A DNA stretch of 12,273 nt from JAVVEH01 sp032251435 (GTDB lineage Bacteria > Verrucomicrobiota > Lentisphaeria > Oligosphaerales > MVZH01): positions 1-12,273 of the forward strand of contig JAVVEH010000069.1 of NCBI GenBank assembly GCA_032251435.1. The letters run 5' to 3'. How positions within the stretch are numbered: position 1 is the first letter of the stretch; every line of letters starts with the position of its first letter. Shown one piece after another: positions 1 through 5,291 of this stretch. Under the pieces are notes generated by a model that saw nothing but the letters and a program-made list of their open reading frames with translations, was not told where the DNA came from and did not search any database. Both the position numbers and the translations under genes were made by a program.

Positions 1-55
1 GTTCATCTGTTCATCTGTTCATCTGTTCATCTGTTCATCTGTTCATCTGTTCATC
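1..55. repeat. 8-bp direct tandem repeat (GTTCATCT)n
   Basis: Six perfect copies of GTTCATCT (1-48) are followed by a seventh that breaks after seven bases (49-55). The array reaches the left edge, so its true length is unknown. Because the unit is 8 bp, each extra copy shifts the reading frame, yet no stop codon appears in any plus-strand frame; the minus strand contains TGA in every cycle. It lies just upstream of a strong ribosome-binding site at 69-75. It is a simple sequence repeat of the kind prone to slipped-strand copy-number change. Confidence 0.95.
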
Positions 56-81
56 ATTCCCAAGTTTCAAGGAGAGCGGCC

Positions 82-126
82 ATGGGAAAGCCCGTCTTGT
101 TTCGCCTGATTGAAACAATCCGTTAG
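82..126 (+). CDS. Possible 14-codon small ORF or leader peptide (MGKPVLFRLIETIR)
   Basis: An ATG at 82 follows AAGGAGA (69-75) with a 6-base spacer, the best-formed ribosome-binding site at this end of the window. The frame runs 14 codons to TAG at 124-126 and ends 72 bases before the preferred aldolase start. The same frame is also open leftwards through the octamer array to position 1, so this could instead be the C-terminal end of a larger gene entering from the left. The composition (K, R, R plus hydrophobics) shows no attenuator-like run of a single amino acid. I do not recognise the peptide; an untranslated leader with a chance ATG remains possible. Confidence 0.3.
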   Translation: MGKPVLFRLIETIR

Positions 127-137
127 AGAGTTACATT
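110..137 (+). promoter_or_regulatory. Candidate sigma70-type promoter for the aldolase-like gene
   Basis: TTGAAA (110-115, five of six matches to the -35 consensus) is separated by 16 bases from TACATT (132-137, four of six matches to the -10 consensus). Transcription would begin near 144, giving a leader of about 55 bases before the ATG at 199. The box overlaps the last codons of the small ORF at 82-126, so that ORF would need a promoter further upstream. Confidence 0.4.
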
Positions 138-198
138 ACGCCCTGTTTTTCTCGAAAGATCCGCTCAGGCGGAAGACCAAACTAACCAGGAAGTGGCT

Positions 199-1149
199 AT
201 GTACCGCCCGGAAATTAAAGTGCTCGATTGCAGCGTGCGTGATGGTGGCTTGATTAACAAGTGGCAGTTCAGCGATGAGCTGGTCCGCGAAACATATATC
301 AAATGCGCCGCCGCCGGGATCGATTATGTGGAAATCGGTTACAAAGCGGATCCCAATCTTTTTGACCCCAAAGAATATGGGAAATGGCGCTTTTGCAGAG
401 AGGAGGATGTCCGGAGCGCGCTGGAAGGCGTTGAGCTGACCGCCAAGCTGTCCTGCCTGGTCGATATCGGCCGGGTTCGGGACGAGGATTTTCCGCCCTG
501 CGAGCAGTCCATGTTCGATCTGGTCCGGGTGGCCTGCTATTTGCGTGACGTGGACAAGGGAATCGCCCTCGCCGAGAGCATCATGGCCAAAGGCTACGCG
601 TTGAGCCTGAATATCATGGCCGTTTCAACGAACTTGGAAAAAGATATTGATGAGGCGTTGGCGGAAATCGCCGCCACGGACATTCCTTGCGTGTATGTGG
701 TTGATTCCTATGGCTCCATGTATTCAGAAGATATCACCTGGCTGGTGAAAAAATACCAGACCGCCATGCCGGGAAAAACCATTGGCATTCACACGCACAA
801 CAACCGTCAGCTGGCTTTCGCCAACACGATTCAGGCGATTATCGATGGCGCTGACATGCTGGACGCGTCGATTTTCGGTATCGGCCGGGGAGCGGGAAAC
901 TGCCCCCTGGAGCTGCTTATCGGATTCCTCAAAAATCCCAAATTTGATCTCCGCCCTGTTTTACAGGTGCTGGAAAAGCATTACCTGCCTCTCACAAAAG
1001 AAATCGAGTGGGGATACTTATTGCCGTACGCCATCACGGGCATGCTCAACCAGCATCCCCGGACCGCTATCGCCTGCCGGAATTCCGACCAAAAAGACAA
1101 CTATGTGAGCTTCTATGACAAGCTGACCACACCGGAGGTCGTGGATTAA
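199..1149 (+). CDS. HOA/DmpG-like aldolase catalytic-domain protein (DRE-TIM metallolyase fold)
   Basis: This 316-aa protein belongs to the DRE-TIM metallolyase superfamily, closest to the 4-hydroxy-2-oxovalerate aldolase (DmpG/HOA-like) branch. Seen: an N-terminal DCSVRDGG (residues 10-17) supplying the conserved Arg and a metal-binding Asp; DSYGSM near 169; HTHNN (198-202), whose two His are the expected metal ligands; and GIGRGAGNCPLELL (227-240), the family's glycine-rich signature. The C-terminus (WGYLLPY, LNQHP) matches HOA-like homologues rather than the DmpG communication domain. DmpG's catalytic His21 is replaced by Leu, so true 4-hydroxy-2-oxovalerate cleavage is doubtful and the substrate is unknown. 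No acetaldehyde dehydrogenase (DmpF) gene is beside it. Start choice: AGGAAG (188-193) lies 5 bases before ATG 199; the in-frame GTG at 193 overlaps that ribosome-binding site and is less likely. Convergent with znuA, 26 bases apart. Confidence 0.85.
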   Translation: MYRPEIKVLDCSVRDGGLINKWQFSDELVRETYIKCAAAGIDYVEIGYKADPNLFDPKEYGKWRFCREEDVRSALEGVELTAKLSCLVDIGRVRDEDFPPCEQSMFDLVRVACYLRDVDKGIALAESIMAKGYALSLNIMAVSTNLEKDIDEALAEIAATDIPCVYVVDSYGSMYSEDITWLVKKYQTAMPGKTIGIHTHNNRQLAFANTIQAIIDGADMLDASIFGIGRGAGNCPLELLIGFLKNPKFDLRPVLQVLEKHYLPLTKEIEWGYLLPYAITGMLNQHPRTAIACRNSDQKDNYVSFYDKLTTPEVVD

Positions 1150-1175
1150 ACGGCTTTGCCCTCCGCGGGAGACGG

Positions 1176-2111
1176 TCAGGGTGTCGCGCTTGTCTCCCCG
1201 AGCAACGCGTCTGTGAGCTGCCGCATCGCCGCCAGCGGGTCGGGATTCAGGGGATCCACCTTGACCACGGTTCCGCCGATTTTCCGGGCGAGAATTCGGG
1301 ATGACCGCTCACTGAACTGCGGACTGGCGATAATCGTCGTCACACCCTCTTTCCGGGCGGATTGGATAACGGATAGAAGCTGCTTCGGTGTCGGCGTTTT
1401 TCCCTCGACTTCCACCGCTTTCTGAATTAAATGATAGCGGTCGGCAAAATGGCCGAAAGCGGGATGATACACGTAAAACGTGGTTCCTTTGATGGCCGCC
1501 AGACGCCCGGCGAAATCTGTGTCCGCGGCTCGCAGCGATTTCGTGAGGTCAGCCAAGTTGGCCGTGAACACCTTTTGTTGATCGGGAAATTGAGCCGCCA
1601 GCAACGTGGTGATTTGCCCCGCCATGCGGATTAAATTCACCGGGGACATCCACACATGCGGGTCTTTTCCGTCCGCGTGAACCGAACAGTCATGTCCATG
1701 CTGATGCCCCTCATGGGCGCTTTCCCCGTGTCCGGCGCCCAGGCCGCCTTCCTTGGCGTGATCAGGATCTGTCCAAACGTTTTCCACAACCATCTCTGGA
1801 GACATCGCATGAATTTTCTTGGCCAGCACCTGCTCAAAATCCGTACCGCAATGCAGGAAAAAGCGGGCGTCCTTTAACGCCACCAGCTCTTTCGGCCGGG
1901 GAGAGAACGTATGGGGATCCTGACCAGGGCTCAGCAGCGAGTTGACCGATATGGTCTCACCCGCGATATGACGCGTCAGCCAGGCCAGAGGCGGCAAGCT
2001 GGTCCATACACTCGCCCGCGGCTCCCCGCCGGCGGCGCTCAAGGTCAAACAGATCCACGCGAGGCCCGGAAGGGCGGGAAAACATCGTTTCAGTATCATA
2101 GTCTGTCTCAT
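1176..2111 (-). CDS. znuA: Zinc ABC transporter periplasmic substrate-binding protein (ZnuA family)
   Basis: Captures Zn2+ (possibly Mn2+) in the periplasm and delivers it to a ZnuBC-type ABC importer. The 311-aa length is normal for cluster A-I metal-binding proteins. Seen: an N-terminal signal peptide (basic start, hydrophobic core about residues 13-27, probable cleavage near AAGGE, no lipobox Cys); DPHTFSPRP with ligand His67; a His/Asp-rich loop at about 118-146 of the type found in zinc-specific members; DPHVWMSP with His152; YHPAFGHFA with His216; and VKVDPL with Asp286. All four expected metal ligands are present. The His-rich loop favours zinc over manganese. It lies 100 bases downstream of the SDR gene on the same strand. 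No znuB or znuC is in the window, so the transporter must be encoded elsewhere. The start at 2111 is provisional: Met5 (2099) gives a more compact signal peptide and neither has a clear ribosome-binding site. I see no recognisable Zur operator. Confidence 0.92.
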   Translation of the reverse strand: MRQTMILKRCFPALPGLAWICLTLSAAGGEPRASVWTSLPPLAWLTRHIAGETISVNSLLSPGQDPHTFSPRPKELVALKDARFFLHCGTDFEQVLAKKIHAMSPEMVVENVWTDPDHAKEGGLGAGHGESAHEGHQHGHDCSVHADGKDPHVWMSPVNLIRMAGQITTLLAAQFPDQQKVFTANLADLTKSLRAADTDFAGRLAAIKGTTFYVYHPAFGHFADRYHLIQKAVEVEGKTPTPKQLLSVIQSARKEGVTTIIASPQFSERSSRILARKIGGTVVKVDPLNPDPLAAMRQLTDALLGETSATP

Positions 2112-2211
2112 GGTAATGTGTGGACGGCCGCTTGTCTCTCAGGGTTTTACACGCGGCTTAATCGGCTTAGACGCGTCATCCGCGGAAAAGTTTGCTCTCG
2201 CCATCGCGCCG

Positions 2212-2994
2212 TCACCTGTTTCCCGGCGTGACCGAGCGCCACGTTTCCTCCCGCCCGGGTGATGTCAAGTGCATGCCCCCGTCAACAAAAAGAACTTGGC
2301 CCGTCACGGTTTCCGATGTCGCCAGAAAAAGACACGCGGCGGCGATGTGGGCGGGCGGAGACGCCTGACGCATGGGAATGTTATTGATTAACGGCCGCAT
2401 GTTTTCCTCACTGCCGCCGGGAGGGGGTAACGAGTAACCCGGCGCGACCGCGTTGACCCGGATGGCGGGAGCCCATTCCAGGGCGGCCGCTTCCGTCGCG
2501 TCCCGCAAAGCTTTTTTCGCCAAGCCGTAGGCGCCCGTGTTTTTTTCCACAAGCGTGATCCGCTGATCCAAAAGGTTGATGACACACCCGGAGCCGCAGT
2601 GTTCGGCGAAATCTTTCATGAGCATAAACGGGGCGAAAAAATTGATGTCAAAATCTTCCCGGATCGCCGTTTCGGACAATGACTGAAGGGGCGACCGACG
2701 GTAAGTGGACGCGTTGTTAATCAAACAGTTAAGCCGAATCCCCCGCTGGTTGAGGCCGGGGATCAGTCCCGCGCGGAAATCCCGGTCGGTCAAATCACCC
2801 CGGACCACACTGTGCTCTTTCCCGTTGGCCGCCAAGGGAAGCTTCTCGACCAGAAGGTTCGCCGCCCGTATGGAATGATGACAATGCACAATCACCCGCG
2901 CGCCATGCTCAGCGAACGCCTCGCAGATGGCCCGTCCCACCCGCACCGCGCCGCCAGTGACCAAAATTTCCCAGTTTTCAAGTCCGTTTTTCAC
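2212..2994 (-). CDS. Short-chain dehydrogenase/reductase, pteridine reductase-like (PTR1/FolM type)
   Basis: This 260-aa classical SDR probably reduces a pterin or folate with NADPH in the cytoplasm. Seen: the nucleotide-binding motif TGGAVRVG (13-20), with Arg18 where PTR1/FolM enzymes have an Arg; NNAS (93-96); and catalytic Tyr156 and Lys160 in YGLAK. At the usual catalytic Ser there is Asp143 (INLLDQ). The Asp to Tyr spacing of 13 and Tyr to Lys spacing of 4 equal those of trypanosomatid PTR1 (Asp181, Tyr194, Lys198), which is why I prefer pteridine reductase to a generic SDR. The start is the GTG at 2994, with GGGGAG seven bases upstream. The frame stays open to an ATG at 3174, but those 60 extra residues resemble no SDR extension and precede the Rossmann fold. 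Substrate assignment is an inference; other Asp-type SDRs exist. Confidence 0.85.
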   Translation of the reverse strand: MKNGLENWEILVTGGAVRVGRAICEAFAEHGARVIVHCHHSIRAANLLVEKLPLAANGKEHSVVRGDLTDRDFRAGLIPGLNQRGIRLNCLINNASTYRRSPLQSLSETAIREDFDINFFAPFMLMKDFAEHCGSGCVINLLDQRITLVEKNTGAYGLAKKALRDATEAAALEWAPAIRVNAVAPGYSLPPPGGSEENMRPLINNIPMRQASPPAHIAAACLFLATSETVTGQVLFVDGGMHLTSPGREETWRSVTPGNR

Positions 2995-3197
2995 CCGGGA
3001 ACTCCCCGTTTCCTTGACGGCCGCAAAAAAAAATATCGCCTTCCCGCGCGCGGTGAACCATTTTACCGACGCGGACCGCGCGCGGGTCGACTCAAAAGCC
3101 GTGGTGTGGCGAGTGGAAAAACATCTTACCGGCGTTAAGTTACCATCTGTTTTATTATTCAGCAACCGATTCAATGAATTTATAGGGTCATTTAACG
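2995..3197. promoter_or_regulatory. Divergent intergenic region between the SDR and zinc-ribbon genes
   Basis: About 200 bases separate the two outward-facing starts, so both promoters should lie here. I see no confident -35/-10 pair on either strand. Two features stand out: a run of nine A (3025-3033; nine T in the SDR transcript about 30 bases before its GTG), and CCGCGCGCGG-type alternating CG sequence around 3048-3057. The plus-strand gene has only a weak AGGG (3184-3187), ten bases before its ATG. Confidence 0.4.
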
Positions 3198-3917
3198 ATG
3201 CAAGATTGGGTACAAAGCCTCAAAGCGGCTCAAGACAAGGATCTGCGTATCGCCCGGCTGCAAACCCAAGTTGACGCGGTTCCGGTGGATAAAAAGAACG
3301 CCCAGGCGACCCTGGACGATGCCGAAGGCGCCGTCAATGAGGCGAAAAAGTCCCTCCAAGACGTTGAAATGGCGATCAAAACACTGCAGATGGATGTGGA
3401 GGACGCCGAGAATAAACGGCGGGACTTTGAGACAAAGTCCATGATGATTAAAGATAACAATGACTATAAAGCCGCCATGCATCAAATCGAGACGGTGAAA
3501 GAAAAAGTCGGCCGGCTTGAAGAACAAGAATTGCAGTTGATGGAACAGCGGGACACGGCTAGAGAACGACTCGAAGCGGAAAAAAAACGATTTGACGCTG
3601 TCGCGAAACGCACCAATCAGCATATTGATGATTTGGAACGCCGGTTGCAAGCCTGTGAAACGCAAAAAGCGACGTTGGTCGCGCAGCGCGATGAGTTATT
3701 GGCCGATGTTCCCCAGGATGTCGCCCGAATGTACGAACGCCTGCTCAGCAGCCGCTTGCGGGCGGGGCGGGAGCCAATCGGCTTCGCGCCTGTCGTGAAC
3801 AACAGCTGTAGTTGCTGCCATATGGAAATTCCGCCACAAGTCCGCGTGAACGCCATGAAGGGGCAGAAAGTTAATTGCCCCCAGTGTTCTGTCTTGCTTT
3901 ACGTTGATGACGAATAA
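3198..3917 (+). CDS. Coiled-coil plus C4 zinc-ribbon protein (DUF164/COG1579; CT398/HP0958-like)
   Basis: A 239-aa cytoplasmic protein of the COG1579 family. Residues about 5-170 are Lys/Glu/Ala/Gln-rich with a heptad character and no helix breakers for long stretches, predicting the antiparallel coiled-coil hairpin seen in this family. The C-terminal about 40 residues form the zinc ribbon: Cys204 and Cys207 (written CSCC), then Cys227 and Cys230 (CPQC), flanked by the family-typical IPPQ and LLY. Characterised relatives include Helicobacter pylori HP0958 (FlgZ), linked to sigma54/flagellar gene control, and chlamydial CT398. No flagellar or rpoN gene is nearby, so that specific role should not be transferred. 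Family assignment is firm; molecular function is open. The ribosome-binding site is weak (AGGG, spacing 10). Confidence 0.9.
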   Translation: MQDWVQSLKAAQDKDLRIARLQTQVDAVPVDKKNAQATLDDAEGAVNEAKKSLQDVEMAIKTLQMDVEDAENKRRDFETKSMMIKDNNDYKAAMHQIETVKEKVGRLEEQELQLMEQRDTARERLEAEKKRFDAVAKRTNQHIDDLERRLQACETQKATLVAQRDELLADVPQDVARMYERLLSSRLRAGREPIGFAPVVNNSCSCCHMEIPPQVRVNAMKGQKVNCPQCSVLLYVDDE

Positions 3918-4150
3918 AGCCGCTGACTAATGCAACCGCGCCGACTTTGGCCGGTCTAAACCCTGTTCGATCCTAAATGAATGTCCCATCACATAAAAAT
4001 AACGCACGCGCGTCGCTCTTCATCTTTTGATTTATAAAATCCGCGCTACATTACGGCGCGATTTATTAAGGTAACACTAATCCCGCGCCGACTGTAATTA
4101 ACGCACAACGTTCCCGGTTATCGTGTCCTCTCCTCCCCGGGAAACAAAAT
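3918..4150 (+). promoter_or_regulatory. Intergenic leader before the nitronate monooxygenase gene
   Basis: No gene is visible in these 233 bases. An AT-rich patch holds TATAAA (4033-4038) and TACATT (4047-4052), but neither has a well-spaced -35. A CGCGC/GCGCG hairpin (4042-4046 with 4056-4060, 9-base loop) is followed by ATTTATT and could be a weak terminator for the upstream gene. The hairpin loop contains TACATTACG, a 9-mer also present at 132-140 upstream of the aldolase gene. Confidence 0.3.
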
Positions 4151-5269
4151 TTGGCAAATCTATTGAATACTTCCTCTTCTAAACAACCATCCCCCCCGCC
4201 TCTGGTTTTTGGCGACTTGGTTATTCCCGTGCCTATCATCCAAGGCGGCATGGGGGTTGGTGTGTCCATGTGTAAACTGGCCGCCGCCACAGCCCGCGCG
4301 GGCGGACTTGGTGTCGTCGCCGCGGTCGGTCTCGGCTACGACGCGGCGGATAAGTCCAACGACTACTTGGGAGCGAATATCAGGGGGCTCCGATATCATC
4401 TTCGGGAGGCCCGCGAGCATGCTGAAGGCGGCGCCTTGGGTGTCAATATCATGGTGGCCCTGTCTGATTACGGCAGTTATGCCCGGGCGGCCGCTGAAGA
4501 AGGAGTGGATGTCATCTTTTCCGGGGCTGGCTTGCCGATGACTTTACCGGAGTTCCTTCCGGAAGGCTCCAAGACTAAGCTCGTGCCGATTATTTCCTCT
4601 CACCGGGCCGCCACCTTGCTCTGTAAGAAATGGCTCGCCAAGTACAATCGGCTGCCGGATGGTTTCGTGGTCGAAGGACCTTTGGCGGGAGGCCATCTCG
4701 GTTTCCGCCCCGAACTGCTGGATGATCCGGATTACCAGCTTGAAAAACTGATTCCGGAAGTCGTCGAAGCGGTCAAGATTTTTGAAGACAAAACAGGAAC
4801 GAAAATCCCCGTTGTCGCCGCGGGGGGCGTGTTTACCGGCGCTGACATCGCCAAGTTTTTCACGCTAGGCGCCGCCGGGGTCCAGCTGGGCACCCGGTTT
4901 GTGGCCACTGAGGAGTGTGACGCTTCCGACGCCTTCAAGCAAGCCTATGTGGACAGCAAACCGGAAGATGTCATTATCATCAAAAGCCCGGTGGGACTGC
5001 CCGGGCGGGCGATCAAAAGCCCGTTCACCCACTCCGTCGCCCAGGGAGAGAGAAAACCCGTGCGCTGCCCGTATAAATGTATCGTCACCTGTGAAGCTGA
5101 GGAAAGCGATTACTGTATCGCCTTGGCTTTGTTGAACGCCCGGGTGGGAAATTTTGACCGCGGCTTCGCCTTCGCCGGCGCCAATGTTCACCGCGTGGAC
5201 AAGATCATCACGGTTCAGGAATTGATTGACTCATTGCTGGAAGAATACCGGGAAGCCTGTCAGTCTTAA
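4151..5269 (+). CDS. Nitronate monooxygenase family protein (2-nitropropane dioxygenase-like, FMN TIM barrel)
   Basis: A 372-aa FMN-binding TIM-barrel enzyme of the NMO/NPD family, which oxidises alkyl nitronates such as propionate 3-nitronate to aldehyde-type products and nitrite. Seen: IIQGGMGVGVS (29-39) at the first FMN-contacting strand; EGPLAGGHLGF (175-185), where His182 fits the conserved active-site His; PVVAAGGVFTGADIAK (220-235) and GAAGVQLGTRFVATEE (240-255), the phosphate-binding part of the barrel. The C-terminus has four closely spaced Cys (306, 310, 314, 322), CX3CX3CX7C, then YCIALALLNA and FAFAGANVHR; this tail recurs in NMO homologues of anaerobes. The start is uncertain: TTG at 4151 is the only reasonable initiator upstream of the first barrel strand, with just GGGAA before it; the next ATG (residue 34) would remove that strand. 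Some family members are enoyl reductases (FabK-like), so substrate is unproven. Confidence 0.88.
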   Translation: MANLLNTSSSKQPSPPPLVFGDLVIPVPIIQGGMGVGVSMCKLAAATARAGGLGVVAAVGLGYDAADKSNDYLGANIRGLRYHLREAREHAEGGALGVNIMVALSDYGSYARAAAEEGVDVIFSGAGLPMTLPEFLPEGSKTKLVPIISSHRAATLLCKKWLAKYNRLPDGFVVEGPLAGGHLGFRPELLDDPDYQLEKLIPEVVEAVKIFEDKTGTKIPVVAAGGVFTGADIAKFFTLGAAGVQLGTRFVATEECDASDAFKQAYVDSKPEDVIIIKSPVGLPGRAIKSPFTHSVAQGERKPVRCPYKCIVTCEAEESDYCIALALLNARVGNFDRGFAFAGANVHRVDKIITVQELIDSLLEEYREACQS

Positions 5270-5291
5270 ACCCCGGCGTGTCACCGGCGGA

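Noticed and set aside
1150..1175. Terminator between the aldolase-like gene and znuA
   Set aside because: CTCC-GCG-GGAG forms only a 4-bp stem with no U-tract; too weak to call.
2211..2222. 12-mer GTCACCTGTTTC shared with 12061-12072
   Set aside because: One copy covers the SDR stop codon and the other lies upstream of the unknown gene; flanks differ and a single pair of this length is plausible by chance.
3192..3665. Minus-strand open frame of 157 codons opposite the zinc-ribbon gene
   Set aside because: Phe/Leu/His-rich shadow of Lys/Glu-rich coiled-coil codons; the plus-strand protein has a complete family signature.
5270..5291. Terminator hairpin between the convergent nitronate monooxygenase and histidine kinase genes
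   Set aside because: CCGG/CCGG-type pairing exists but the stem carries a mismatch and no T-run follows on either strand.
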